A DNA stretch of 64,000 nt from Streptomyces canus (GCF_030815415.1 NZ_JAUSWW010000001.1:5766001-5830000); one strand, 5' to 3'; shown: positions 39,209 through 48,086, counted from the first letter of the stretch. Program-made: numbers and translations. The notes: generated from the sequence alone by a model not told the origin.

Positions 39209-40954
39209 TCACGCCGTCGGCACCCGCGTGAACCTGCCGGCCGTGTGGAAGTCCCGCTCGATGGCCGTCGCCGTCGCCCGCAGTTCGGGCAGCAGGTCCG
39301 TCACGCACTCCGCGGGCGTACGCCGGGTCGTGTGCATCGCCGTGTTCAGGGCCGCCACCACCCGGCCCGTACGGTCCCGCACGGGAACCGCGATCGAGCG
39401 CAGGCCCTCCTCCAGTTCCTCGTCGACGAGGGCGTGGCCCTGGGTCCGTACGTCGGTGAGGACACGCGCGAGCGCCCTGGGGTCGGTCAGGGTGCGGGAC
39501 GTCAGGGGGCGCAGCTCGCCGAGTGTGCGCTGCGCCGCGGGGAGGTCGGCGAGGAGCACGCGGCCCATGGAGGTCGCGTAGGCCGGAAGCCGGGTGCCGA
39601 CCGTGAGGTTCACGCTCATCACGCGGTTCGTCGCCACCCTCGCCGTGTACTGGATCTCCTCGCCGGAAGGTGTCAGCACCGCCAGCGACGCCGACTCGTG
39701 GATCCGGGACGTCAGCGCCACCAGATGCGGTGTCGCGATCTCCGGCAAGGACGTGCGGGACAGGGGCGGGAAGCCGAGCGACAGCACCCGGGGCGTCAGC
39801 GTGAACGTGCGGTGCGGGGTCGCCGTCACCAGGCCCAGGTGCTCGTAGGTGATCAGGGCCCTGCGTGCCGTCGCCCGCGCCAGGCCCGTCGCCTTCGCCA
39901 CCTCCGTCAGGGTCAGGGAGGCCCGGCCCTCGCCGAAGGCGGTCAGGACCGTCAGACCCCGGGCCAGGGACTCGATGAACTCCCTGCCGAGTTCCTGCTT
40001 GGACGCGCCGGTCCAGATCGCCAGCCCCGACGGGGTCCCGGTCACGGCGGGCTCCGTCTCCCGCAACTCCCGCTCCATGTCCGCCACCGCCGCCCGCAGC
40101 CGCGGCAGCAGGGTGTCGCGCAGGCCCGCCGCGGTGTGCCGGCTGGTGTGGCTCACCACGCTCGCCGCGCACGCGATCCGTCCGGTACGGGGATCCCGTA
40201 CGGGGACCGCGACCGCCACCAGACCCGGTTCGATCAACTGGTCGTCCAGGGCCCAGCCCACCGAGGCCGCGTCCCGGACCCGCTGATCGAACTCCTCGTC
40301 CGGAGTGGCGTGTTCACCAAGGTCTGCGCTGAGCAGCCCGTGCCGCTCATCCCCGGGTCCGGGGGTCGCCCCCCGGAAGGATGCAGCACGCGGGGGTACG
40401 GCGGGGAAGCCCTGGTCCCGCGGGTCCGCCGCCCGGCGGGCGCGCCAGGCCCGCCACTCCGGCTCGTCCCACTCCGCCGCGAACAGGGCGCCGGGTGCTG
40501 TGCGTTCGGCCGGGAGCAGGTCGCCGATGCGGAAGCTCAGGGACATCGCGCGGCGGCGGGTGGCCTGGTGGATGAAGCGGATGCCGTCGCGGTCGGCGAC
40601 CGCCAGCGACACGGACTCGTCCAGCTCGTCGGCCAGCGCGTCCGCCCGCCCGGACAGCAGCGCCGGCAGGCGCAGGGCGGCCAGATAGGCGTTGCCGAGT
40701 TCCATCAGGCGGGGGGCAAGCAGCACGTCACGGCCGTCCAGGCGGACGTATCCCATGCGGGCCAGCGTCGAGGTGATGCGGTCGACCGTGGAGCGGGCGA
40801 GGCCCGTGGCGCGTTCCAGCGCGCTCGGGCTCAGGGTGCCGCCCGCCTCGGTGAGCTCCCGCAGCACGGCGACACCGCGGATCAGCGGCGTGACCGCCTC
40901 CGCGGGTACGGCGGCGGAGCCGGTCAGGGCGTCCATGGTCGTCTTCGCGGGCAT
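39209..40954 (-). CDS. tandem IclR-type regulator (two complete HTH-effector units)
   Basis: The 581-residue protein carries two full IclR units. Unit one is residues about 20-290 (GVAVLRELTEAGGTLSPSAL, ALERATGLARSTVDRITSTL, ADRDGIRFIHQATRRRAMSL). Unit two is about 320-581 (ESLARGLTVLTAFGEGRASL, TEVAKATGLARATARRALIT, EIQYTARVATNRVMSVNLTV). Such fused regulators control aromatic-acid genes in Streptomyces, as tandem PcaR/PobR-like proteins. An odd Pro/Arg/Gly-rich insert at about residues 190-212 (PAVPPRAASFRGATPGPG) is encoded by a palindromic GC-rich DNA segment near 40350-40385, probably a repeat inserted in frame. No target is adjacent. Confidence 0.88.
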   Translation of the reverse strand: MPAKTTMDALTGSAAVPAEAVTPLIRGVAVLRELTEAGGTLSPSALERATGLARSTVDRITSTLARMGYVRLDGRDVLLAPRLMELGNAYLAALRLPALLSGRADALADELDESVSLAVADRDGIRFIHQATRRRAMSLSFRIGDLLPAERTAPGALFAAEWDEPEWRAWRARRAADPRDQGFPAVPPRAASFRGATPGPGDERHGLLSADLGEHATPDEEFDQRVRDAASVGWALDDQLIEPGLVAVAVPVRDPRTGRIACAASVVSHTSRHTAAGLRDTLLPRLRAAVADMERELRETEPAVTGTPSGLAIWTGASKQELGREFIESLARGLTVLTAFGEGRASLTLTEVAKATGLARATARRALITYEHLGLVTATPHRTFTLTPRVLSLGFPPLSRTSLPEIATPHLVALTSRIHESASLAVLTPSGEEIQYTARVATNRVMSVNLTVGTRLPAYATSMGRVLLADLPAAQRTLGELRPLTSRTLTDPRALARVLTDVRTQGHALVDEELEEGLRSIAVPVRDRTGRVVAALNTAMHTTRRTPAECVTDLLPELRATATAIERDFHTAGRFTRVPTA

Positions 40955-41009
40955 CGGCTCTCCGTACGGCGGTCGCAGGAGGCCTACCGTAATCCCGACC
41001 TGCCCGTCC

Positions 41010-42290
41010 TCACCGCCGCGTCACCCGCACCCGGTAGCCCCCGGCCAGATCCGCTCCCGCCACCGTGATCCGGATGCCCTTGCGGCGGTCCTCGAAGTCC
41101 TCGCCGGGCGCGAAGGGGGCGTCGGAGAGCTCCGCGTGGACGTTCGGGCTGCGCGTGCAGCCGCCGGAGTCGCGCTCGGAGTCGTGGACCGTCACCGGTC
41201 CCATGCCGGTGTCCACGTCCGCGTCGACCTTGTAGATCAGCAGGCCGGGCCGGCACACGGCCTCGTCGTTGCCCTCGCGGGTGCGCAGCTCGACGGCGTA
41301 TCCGGTGCGCCCGCTGACCGGGACGAAGAGCAGCTTGGCGCCGCCCTCGCGGGCCAGCGGGGTCAGCGTGTACTCGGTCGTGCCCGGCGTCGTCACACAG
41401 CTGACCTGGGAGGCGTCCAGCCAGCCCAGCTTCCACTTGTGCCAGCCGAGGAGGTCGTTGTTGGCGCCCCAGTCCTCGCTCATGATGTCCCAGTGGCCGA
41501 CCGCGCCCCCGCCGTTCGCCGTGTAGAGGTCGGGCAGGCCGAAGACATGACCGTTCTCGTGGGGCAGGACGCGGTAGCCGGTCTGCGCGTAGGAGCCGGA
41601 GCCGTCGTCCTGGCGGGAGTAGACGAAGGACGCGTTGGCGACCGGGACGCCGTCGGCGACCGGGGCGTCCGGGTTGCCGGCGAAGGTCACCGACAGGACC
41701 GTGTCCAGCGCGGAGGGGCCGGCGTTCGGGGTGACGAGCACGTTCAGGAAGTCGTACGACCGGAAGTCCACCTTCGGGTCGGCGGCGGCCACGATGTCCT
41801 GGACCAGGTCCCGGTAGCCGGGGTCGAAGGGGGCGCCACGCTCTATGCCGTACGACGCGAAGGGCTTCGGCATGCGCAGCCACCCGGGGACGGGTGTCTC
41901 GGCGCGGTAGTCGAGGCGGCCGTAGGAGCTGGTGCGGAACCAGTCCTGGGTCTGCGGGAAGAACTCGTCGAAGCGGTCCAGCGCCCTGCCGCGGCCGGGC
42001 GCGTCCGAGAAGTCGATCATCAGGGTGAGGGCGCGGACGGTGCCGGTGGAGCGGGAGTAGCCGCGGGGGGTGGGGACGCCCTCCGACATCTGGACCGCGG
42101 TGCCGCCGCGGATCATGCAGGGGCCGTGGGCGGAGCTGCGGGCCAGCGCGATCGGTCCGGCTCCGGCCGGCGTGGGCAGCGCTCTGAGGTGTCCGGTGCC
42201 GGCCGAGGTGCACACCCCGAGCGTCAGCGCGGTCACGGACGCGAGGGCGGCCAGGCGGCGCGGACGTATCCGACGGCTGGTCTGCTGCAT
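41010..42290 (-). CDS. secreted M6-family metalloprotease
   Basis: The 426-residue protein has an N-terminal signal (RRLAALASVTALTLGVCTSA) and the zinc motif HENGH at residues 244-248 within LPHENGHVFGLPDLY, the M6 HExxHxxGxPD pattern. The Met-turn is in GHWDIMS (about 266-271). Family members such as immune inhibitor A degrade host or environmental proteins. A C-terminal beta domain follows with several Cys residues. RBS is weak. Downstream (minus strand) comes the IclR gene after 55 bases. Confidence 0.9.
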   Translation of the reverse strand: MQQTSRRIRPRRLAALASVTALTLGVCTSAGTGHLRALPTPAGAGPIALARSSAHGPCMIRGGTAVQMSEGVPTPRGYSRSTGTVRALTLMIDFSDAPGRGRALDRFDEFFPQTQDWFRTSSYGRLDYRAETPVPGWLRMPKPFASYGIERGAPFDPGYRDLVQDIVAAADPKVDFRSYDFLNVLVTPNAGPSALDTVLSVTFAGNPDAPVADGVPVANASFVYSRQDDGSGSYAQTGYRVLPHENGHVFGLPDLYTANGGGAVGHWDIMSEDWGANNDLLGWHKWKLGWLDASQVSCVTTPGTTEYTLTPLAREGGAKLLFVPVSGRTGYAVELRTREGNDEAVCRPGLLIYKVDADVDTGMGPVTVHDSERDSGGCTRSPNVHAELSDAPFAPGEDFEDRRKGIRITVAGADLAGGYRVRVTRR

Positions 42291-42459
42291 GCACGGCCCT
42301 CTCCGTCCACGGCAGCCGCAGGTCCACGGGCTGCATCCCTTCGATCACCCTGTGTCGAAGGGGTGCGGGGGCGCGCGCTGGAGGAGACCGAACGTGGGTT
42401 TCTCGGATCGCGACTTGTGACTCAGGTCACATGGAAACTCTCTCTCAACCTGAAATAAC

Positions 42460-42516
42460 CGGGGAGCGTCTCCCCGTTTAGACCTGTGTCCGCGCGAAAC
42501 GGGGAGAGCCTCCCCG
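42460..42516. promoter_or_regulatory. two perfect operators upstream of the TetR gene
   Basis: CGGGGAG-CGT-CTCCCCG at 42460-42476 and CGGGGAG-AGC-CTCCCCG at 42500-42516 are identical in both 7-base arms. Their centres are 40 bases apart (about four helical turns), ending 31 bases before the GTG of the TetR gene. This fits autoregulation by two dimers of that repressor, also affecting the efflux gene behind it. Confidence 0.75.
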
Positions 42517-42547
42517 GATCGCCAACCACCTGCCCGAGGAGCACACC

Positions 42548-43189
42548 GTGACCGCGACCACTGTGCAGAAGAAGGTGACCCGGCCCCGCGCCGACGCCCT
42601 GCGCAACCGGGAGCGCATCGTCACCGCCGCCCAGGAGATGTTCACCGAGTTCGGCCCCGATGTGCCGCTCGACGAGATCGCCCGCCGCGCCGGCGTCGGA
42701 AACGCCACGGTGTACCGCAACTTCCCCGACCGCGACGCACTCGTCCGCGAGGTCGTCTGCTCCGTCATGGACCGGACGACGGAGGCGGCCGAGCTCGCGC
42801 TCGCCGAGACCGGGGACGCCTTCGAGGCTCTGGAGCGCTTCGTGCACACCTCCGCCGACGAGCGGGTCAGCGCGCTGTGCCCGATGGTCCAGAGCACCTT
42901 CGACCAGAACCACCCGGACCTGGAGGCCGCGCGACTGCGGTGCGAGGAGCTGATCGTGGAGCTCATGGACCGCGCCAAGGCGGCCGGGCAGCTCCGCACC
43001 GACGTGGAGTCCGGCGACCTCATGATCGCCGTGGCCCAGCTCAGCCGGCCCCCGTTCGGTACCGCCTGCCTCAACGCCGACCGCTTCGTCCACCGCCATC
43101 TGCAGCTGTTCCTCGACGGACTGCGGGCCCCGGCCCGATCCGTCCTGCCGGGCACGGCCACGACCATGGAGGACCTGCGCCAGGCCTGA
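42548..43189 (+). CDS. TetR/AcrR-family repressor
   Basis: The 213-residue protein has the N-terminal HTH: ALRNRERIVTAAQEMFTEFG, PLDEIARRAGVGNATVYRNF then PDRDALVREVV. A variable ligand-binding C-terminal domain follows. It precedes a DHA2 efflux gene in the same direction, and two perfect operators lie directly upstream, so it very likely represses its own gene and the pump and is released by the pump's substrate. GAGGAG lies about 8 bases before GTG 42548. Confidence 0.92.
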   Translation: MTATTVQKKVTRPRADALRNRERIVTAAQEMFTEFGPDVPLDEIARRAGVGNATVYRNFPDRDALVREVVCSVMDRTTEAAELALAETGDAFEALERFVHTSADERVSALCPMVQSTFDQNHPDLEAARLRCEELIVELMDRAKAAGQLRTDVESGDLMIAVAQLSRPPFGTACLNADRFVHRHLQLFLDGLRAPARSVLPGTATTMEDLRQA

Positions 43190-43308
43190 CCGATTAGTTC
43201 AGAGCTTCACAGCAGTCAAGAAGACCGACGTTCACCGGCCGTCACCGACGACGGACCGTCCCCTGACATTCCTTTTTTCCGTCACGAAGTCCCGAAGTGG
43301 GTACCCCC

Positions 43309-44850
43309 ATGTCTGAAACAGCCTCCAAGGCTCCCGGCTCGGCCGCCGTCACCGGCGACCCCAACCGCTGGAAAGCGCTCATCTTCATCGCGCTCGCCCA
43401 GCTGATGGTCGTCCTCGACGCGACCATCGTGAACATCGCCCTGCCCTCCGCCCAGACCGACCTGGGCATCTCCGACGGCAACCGGCAGTGGGTCGTCACG
43501 GCCTACGCCCTCGCCTTCGGCGGTCTGCTCCTGTTCGGCGGCCGGATCGCCGACCTGTGGGGCCGTAAGAACGCCTTCGTCGTCGGTCTCATCGGTTTCG
43601 CCGCGGCCTCCGCGCTCGGCGGCGCCGCCACCAACGAGGCGATGATGTTCGGCGCCCGCGCCCTCCAGGGTGTCTTCGGTGCCCTGCTCGCGCCCGCCGC
43701 GCTCTCCCTGCTCGCCGTGATGTTCACGGACGCCAAGGAGCGTGCCAAGGCGTTCGGCATCTACGGTGCGATCGCCGGTGGCGGTGGCGCCGTGGGCTTC
43801 ATCCTCGGCGGTGTGCTGACCGAGTACATGAACTGGCGCTGGACGTTCTTCGTCAACATCCCGTTCGCGATCGTCGCCGCGCTCGGCGCGTACTTCGTCA
43901 TCCGTGAGCCCGAGGGCGGCCGCAACCGCAACCCGCTCGACATACCCGGCGTCCTGCTCTCCACCCTGGGCCTGGTCGCGCTGGTCTACGGCTTCACCCG
44001 CGCCGAGTCCAACGGCTGGGGCGACTCCACGACCGTGGGCATGTTCGTCGCCTCCGCGGTGCTGCTGATCGCCTTCGTCATCACCGAGGCCAAGGTCAAG
44101 GCCCCGCTGCTGCCGCTGCGCGTCGTCACCGACCGCAACCGCGGCGGTGTCTACCTCTCGCTCGGTATCGCGATCATCGCGATGTTCGGCACCTTCCTCT
44201 TCCTGACCTACTACCTGCAGATCGTGAAGGGCTACACGCCGATCAAGACCGGCTTCGCCTTCATGCCGATGATCGTCGGCATGATGGTCGGCTCCACCCA
44301 GATCGGCACCCGCCTGATGACCCGGCTGCCGGCCCGCGCGCTGATGGGCCCCGGCTTCCTGGTCGCCGCGATCGGCATGCTCTTCATGACGCAGCTGGAG
44401 ATCGGCTCGTCGTACGCCTCGATCATCCTGCCCGCGATGCTGCTGCTCGGTCTCGGCATGGGTACGGCGTTCATGCCCGCCATGTCCCTGGCCACCCTGG
44501 GCGTCGAGCCCCGGGACGCCGGTGTCGCCTCCGCGATGGTCAACACCTCGCAGCAGGTGGGCGGCGCGATCGGTACGGCCCTGCTGAACACGATCGCCGC
44601 GTCGGCCACGACCTCCTACATCAGCGACCACATCGGCTCCGCGAGCACCCGCTCGCAGCAGCAGCTGGTCCAGCTCCAGGGCCAGGTGCACGGCTACACC
44701 AACGCGATCTGGTTCGCCGTCGGCATGCTGGCCCTCGCCGCGGTCATCGTGGTGGTCCTCGTCAACTCCGGCAAGCCCGACACCTCGGTGGTCACCGGCT
44801 CCGGCGAAGGCGCGGAGAACGAGCTGCCGGTACCGGTCGTGGCTCACTGA
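43309..44850 (+). CDS. DHA2-type multidrug MFS exporter (EmrB/QacA-like)
   Basis: This 513-residue, 14-helix proton antiporter probably exports drugs or secondary metabolites. Motifs: LIFIALAQLMVVLDATIVNI (D-x-T-I-V-N typical of DHA2), GGRIADLWGRKNAF (motif A), ALQGVFGALLAPAALSLL, and the motif C-like AIAGGGGAVGFILGG. It is preceded by the TetR gene (120 bases) and followed by a hairpin terminator. Start 43309 (MSETASKAPG) is used; GTG 43297 adds 4 residues. No good ribosome binding site is visible. Confidence 0.92.
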   Translation: MSETASKAPGSAAVTGDPNRWKALIFIALAQLMVVLDATIVNIALPSAQTDLGISDGNRQWVVTAYALAFGGLLLFGGRIADLWGRKNAFVVGLIGFAAASALGGAATNEAMMFGARALQGVFGALLAPAALSLLAVMFTDAKERAKAFGIYGAIAGGGGAVGFILGGVLTEYMNWRWTFFVNIPFAIVAALGAYFVIREPEGGRNRNPLDIPGVLLSTLGLVALVYGFTRAESNGWGDSTTVGMFVASAVLLIAFVITEAKVKAPLLPLRVVTDRNRGGVYLSLGIAIIAMFGTFLFLTYYLQIVKGYTPIKTGFAFMPMIVGMMVGSTQIGTRLMTRLPARALMGPGFLVAAIGMLFMTQLEIGSSYASIILPAMLLLGLGMGTAFMPAMSLATLGVEPRDAGVASAMVNTSQQVGGAIGTALLNTIAASATTSYISDHIGSASTRSQQQLVQLQGQVHGYTNAIWFAVGMLALAAVIVVVLVNSGKPDTSVVTGSGEGAENELPVPVVAH

Positions 44851-44892
44851 GTCACCGGCGACGACCGTGAGGTCGTACCCCTTCGGGCCGTT

Positions 44893-44937
44893 CGTACGTG
44901 CGGGGACGGGGACGCTCCGCACGTACGGACCCCAGGA
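44893..44937. terminator. hairpin between convergent efflux and MarR genes
   Basis: Arms CGTACGTGCGG (44893-44903) and CCGCACGTACG (44927-44937) pair perfectly with a 23-base loop in the 115-base gap between convergent genes. No T run follows on either strand, so it may act as a bidirectional, U-less terminator. Confidence 0.55.
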
Positions 44938-44965
44938 TCTGCCCTGGTTCTGCTGAGTGAGCGGC

Positions 44966-45481
44966 TCAGCGGAGCCAGGGCAGGTCCGCACCCGCTTCGT
45001 TGGGCTGGAGTCCCTCGGCGACGATCTGCATGATCTCGCCGAGGGACTTCTGCTGTTCCGGGGTGAGCCGGTCGAACACGGCGTTGCGTACGACGGCCAC
45101 ATGGCCCGGCGCGGCCTGCGCGAGCCGCTCCCGGCCCTGCTCCGTCAGCACCGCGAACTGGCCGCGCTTGTCGGAGGGGCAGTCCTCGCGCCGTACCCAG
45201 CCGTTCTTCTCCAGGCGGGCGATGGCGTGCGAGAGCCGGGAACGGGTGATCTTGGCGTGCATGGCCAGTTCGGTCATGCGCAGCCGCTCCTCCGGGGACT
45301 CGGCGAGCTTGACGAGAAGGCCGTAGTAGATGTGCGGCATGCCCGCGTCACGCTGGAGCTGGCGGTCCATATGGTCTTCGAGAAGAGTGGTCGCGTGGAG
45401 GTAGGAGCGCCAGACGAACTGCTCCTCGGCGGTCAGCCAGCGTGGCTCTTCAGCGGTCGGGGATGGGGATGCCGTGTTCAT
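44966..45481 (-). CDS. MarR-family regulator
   Basis: The 171-residue winged-helix protein shows helices HATTLLEDHMDRQLQRDAGM and YYGLLVKLAESPEERLRMTE, then LAMHAKITRSRLSHAIARLE (recognition helix) and KNGWVRREDCPSDKRGQFAV (wing). Such proteins sense phenolics or oxidants, often through the ligand pocket or a Cys in the wing. It is divergent from the LigB-type dioxygenase gene and probably controls it. ATG 45490 is a possible earlier start. Confidence 0.9.
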   Translation of the reverse strand: MNTASPSPTAEEPRWLTAEEQFVWRSYLHATTLLEDHMDRQLQRDAGMPHIYYGLLVKLAESPEERLRMTELAMHAKITRSRLSHAIARLEKNGWVRREDCPSDKRGQFAVLTEQGRERLAQAAPGHVAVVRNAVFDRLTPEQQKSLGEIMQIVAEGLQPNEAGADLPWLR

Positions 45482-45506
45482 GTTTCCCATCGTACGAGAG
45501 CTCTCC

Positions 45507-45560
45507 TTGAATGTTAAACAACTTCGACGTACACTTTTCCTAAGACGTTTTAGACTTCAA
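45507..45560. promoter_or_regulatory. imperfect inverted repeat between MarR and dioxygenase genes
   Basis: TTGAATGTTAAAC at 45507-45519 is mirrored by GTTTTAGACTTCAA at 45547-45560, with AT-rich sequence otherwise rare in this window. This is a likely MarR operator covering both divergent promoters. Confidence 0.45.
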
Positions 45561-45588
45561 GCAACACCGTCCGGAGGGAACCGCCGCC

Positions 45589-46374
45589 ATGTCCGCCGCC
45601 ACCCAGGAACGCATGCCCGCGCTCTACCTCAGCCATGGCGCCCCACCCCTCGCCGACGACCCGGTCTGGCCCGGCCAGCTCGCCGCCTGGTCCGCGGACC
45701 TCCCGCGCCCCAAGGCGATCCTCATGGTCTCCGCGCACTGGGAAGAGGCCCCCCTCGCGCTGGGCGCGGTGGAGACGGTCCCGCTCGTCTACGACTTCTG
45801 GGGCTTCCCCGAGCACTACTACAAGGTGAAGTACGCGGCTCCCGGCGCCCCGCAACTCGCCGAGTCCGTCCGCAAGCTGCTGCGCGCCCCGGGCATCCCC
45901 GTCCAGGACATCCCGGACCGCGGCCTCGACCACGGCGCCTACGTCCCGCTCGTCGAGATGTTCCCCGAGGCCGACATCCCGGTCCTGCAGATCTCCATGC
46001 CCACCCTCGACCCCGTCAGGCTCATGGAGATCGGGCGCAAGCTCGCCCCGCTGCGCGACGAGGGCGTGCTGATCGTGGGCTCCGGGTTCTTCACCCACAA
46101 CCTGGCCGCGCTGCGCCAGGACGGCATCCCCGCGTGGTCGGCGGAGTTCGACGACTGGGGGCACCACGCGCTGGACAAGGGCGACGTGGACTCCCTGCTC
46201 GACTTCCTCCACAAGTCCCCGGCCGGCCGCCTCGCCCACCCGCGCACCGAGCACTTCGCACCCCTGTTTGTGACGATGGGGGCCGCCGACGCGGCCGGTG
46301 AGCTGGGGGACCAGAAGTCGGTGATCGACGGGTTCTGGCTGGGGCTGGCGAAGCGGTCCGTGCAGTTCGGCTGA
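45589..46374 (+). CDS. LigB/DODA-type extradiol dioxygenase
   Basis: The 261-residue protein resembles 4,5-DOPA-dioxygenase-like ring-cleaving enzymes. Metal-site candidates are His16 (LYLSHGAPP), His50 (MVSAHWEEA) and His222 (TEHFAPL), with His115 in RGLDHGAYVPL. The substrate is probably a catechol; many bacterial members are uncharacterised. It is divergent from the MarR gene. GGAGGG precedes the ATG. One of the few AT-rich promoters in the region. Confidence 0.9.
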   Translation: MSAATQERMPALYLSHGAPPLADDPVWPGQLAAWSADLPRPKAILMVSAHWEEAPLALGAVETVPLVYDFWGFPEHYYKVKYAAPGAPQLAESVRKLLRAPGIPVQDIPDRGLDHGAYVPLVEMFPEADIPVLQISMPTLDPVRLMEIGRKLAPLRDEGVLIVGSGFFTHNLAALRQDGIPAWSAEFDDWGHHALDKGDVDSLLDFLHKSPAGRLAHPRTEHFAPLFVTMGAADAAGELGDQKSVIDGFWLGLAKRSVQFG

Positions 46375-46381
46375 GACCCGC

Positions 46382-46897
46382 TCACAGCTCCTTCTCGTAC
46401 CAGGCCACGTCCCAGTAGCGGCCGAATTTCCTCCCGACCTCCTTGTACGTTCCGACGTGCCGGAAGCCGAAGCGCTCGTGCAGCCGCCGCGAGGCCTCGT
46501 TGGGCTGGGCGATACCGGCGTAGGCGCGATGGACGTCCTCGGCGGCCAGTGACTCGAACAGGGCCTTGTAGAGGAGCGTGCCGATGCCGCGGCCGCCCGC
46601 GTGCGGGGCGAGGTAGACCGTCACCTCGACCGACGTCATGTAGGCGGGCTTCGCGCGGAACGGGCTGGATGTGGCGTAGCCCAGAATTTCCTGTGAGTCC
46701 GCGTCCGCGGCAACTTTTAGGAGATGCGGACCGTCTTCAGGGTGGGAGAGCAGCCAGGGACGGCGCTCCTCCGGAGTGAAGACGGAGGTGTCGAAGGTGA
46801 TCGGCGTCTCACGTACGTAGTGGTTGTAGATGTCGGTGAGGGCCTTGAGGTCACCCTCGACTCCCGGCCTGACCTGCACCTCTGTACGCTCTGTCAT
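46382..46897 (-). CDS. GNAT acetyltransferase, phosphinothricin acetyltransferase-like
   Basis: The 171-residue protein has LKALTDIYNHYVRETPITFD (the characteristic PAT N-terminus), SVEVTVYLAPHAGGRGIGTL (acetyl-CoA loop GGRGIG), and ERFGFRHVGTYKEVGRKFGR-YWDVAWYEK (the usual ending). Enzymes of this type acetylate phosphinothricin or methionine sulfone/sulfoximine analogues. Start 46897 is 7 bases after GGGGAGG; ATG 46900 is equally in frame. It is divergent from hrdD, an arrangement seen, from memory, in other Streptomyces, so it is core rather than resistance-cluster related. Confidence 0.88.
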   Translation of the reverse strand: MTERTEVQVRPGVEGDLKALTDIYNHYVRETPITFDTSVFTPEERRPWLLSHPEDGPHLLKVAADADSQEILGYATSSPFRAKPAYMTSVEVTVYLAPHAGGRGIGTLLYKALFESLAAEDVHRAYAGIAQPNEASRRLHERFGFRHVGTYKEVGRKFGRYWDVAWYEKEL

Positions 46898-46961
46898 CAT
46901 CTGACCTCCCCGTGTGGCCGGACAGGGTACTGCATGATCAGAAAAATAGGGGAGCGGGTCG

Positions 46962-46987
46962 GGAATTCTGTCCTGATTCCAGTCGTT
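46962..46987 (+). promoter_or_regulatory. SigR (thiol-oxidative stress) promoter of hrdD
   Basis: GGAAT (46962-46966) is followed after exactly 18 bases by GTT (46985-46987), the SigR consensus. It lies about 96 bases before the hrdD ATG in the same direction. hrdD is a known SigR target in S. coelicolor. This predicts that hrdD rises on disulfide stress here. Confidence 0.8.
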
Positions 46988-47082
46988 GTTTCCATCGGAA
47001 GCAGGGCACCCGAGGACAGTGCCAGGACGGTGCCAGGCCCAAACAGGACCACCCGCCAGCCCACCATCGCAAGGGAGCACGC

Positions 47083-48078
47083 ATGGCAACCCGTGCCGTC
47101 GCCCGTCGTAAGTCCGCCACTGGCGGGACCGACGCGGCACGCAGTGTTCGCGCCCATGGCGGCGAGATCGCCGATCGCGACCTGGTCGGCATGTACCTCG
47201 ACGAGATCGCGCGTACGCCGCTGCTCGACGCCGCCAAGGAGGTCGAGCTGTCACAGATCATCGAGGCGGGTGTGTTCGCCCGGCAGCTCCTCGACGGATT
47301 CGAGGAGTCCAAGGCGGACGCCACCCGTGAGGAGCTCGAGGCGCTGGTCGACGAGTCCGAGCGGGCCAAGGACGTCTTCATCCGCTCGAACCTCCGTCTG
47401 GTCGTCGCTGTGGCGCGCCGCTACCCCCGTGCCGGTCTGCCGCTGCTCGACCTGATCCAGGAGGGCAATGCCGGTCTGGTGCGCGCGGTCGAGAAGTTCG
47501 ACTACCGCAAGGGCTTCAAGTTCTCGACCTACGCGACCTGGTGGATCCGGCAGGCCATCACCCGCTCGATAGCGGACCAGTCCCGCACCATCCGCCTTCC
47601 CGTCCACCTGGTCGAGGAGCTGGGCCGGATCCGCCGTGTGCAGCGCGAGTTCAACCGCGAGCACGGCCGCGACCCGGAGCCCGCGGAGATCGCCGCCGAG
47701 CTCGGTTCCAACGCCGACCGTGTGGTCGACGTCCTGGACTGGGCCCGTGACCCGGTCTCGCTGAACATGGCGGTGGACGACGACGGCGACACCCAGTTCG
47801 GCGACCTGCTCGAGGACACCTCCGCGGTCTCCCCGGAGCAGTCGGTGCTGACGCTGCTGCGCAGCGAGGAGCTGGACGACCTGATCGGCCGCCTCGACCA
47901 GCGCACGGCCTCCATCATCAAGATGCGCTACGGCATCGAGGACGGCCGGGAGCGCACGCTGACCGAGGTCGGCAAGGAGCACGGACTGACGCGCGAGCGC
48001 ATCCGGCAGATCGAGAAGCACGCGCTGCTGGAGCTGAAGAAGCTCGCCCGGGACACCGGGTTCGACGCGGCGGCGTAA
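47083..48078 (+). CDS. hrdD: RNA polymerase principal-like sigma factor HrdD
   Basis: This 331-residue group 2 sigma-70 factor directs RNA polymerase to HrdB-like promoters and is not essential in the species studied. Visible: region 1.2 (DLVGMYLDEIARTPLLDAAK), region 2 (IRSNLRLVVAVARRYPRAGL, LIQEGNAGLVRAVEKFDYRK, GFKFSTYATWWIRQAITRSI), region 3, and region 4 (RTLTEVGKEHGLTRERIRQI, EKHALLELKKLARDTGFDAA). Length and near-identity to HrdD start MATRAVARRKSATGGTDAAR distinguish it from HrdA/B/C. AAGGGAG precedes ATG. A SigR promoter lies upstream and a hairpin after the stop. Confidence 0.95.
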   Translation: MATRAVARRKSATGGTDAARSVRAHGGEIADRDLVGMYLDEIARTPLLDAAKEVELSQIIEAGVFARQLLDGFEESKADATREELEALVDESERAKDVFIRSNLRLVVAVARRYPRAGLPLLDLIQEGNAGLVRAVEKFDYRKGFKFSTYATWWIRQAITRSIADQSRTIRLPVHLVEELGRIRRVQREFNREHGRDPEPAEIAAELGSNADRVVDVLDWARDPVSLNMAVDDDGDTQFGDLLEDTSAVSPEQSVLTLLRSEELDDLIGRLDQRTASIIKMRYGIEDGRERTLTEVGKEHGLTRERIRQIEKHALLELKKLARDTGFDAAA

Positions 48079-48086
48079 GGGCTGGG

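Noticed and set aside
43282..45102. 606-codon minus-strand frame opposite the DHA2 exporter
   Set aside because: Antisense of a textbook MFS gene.
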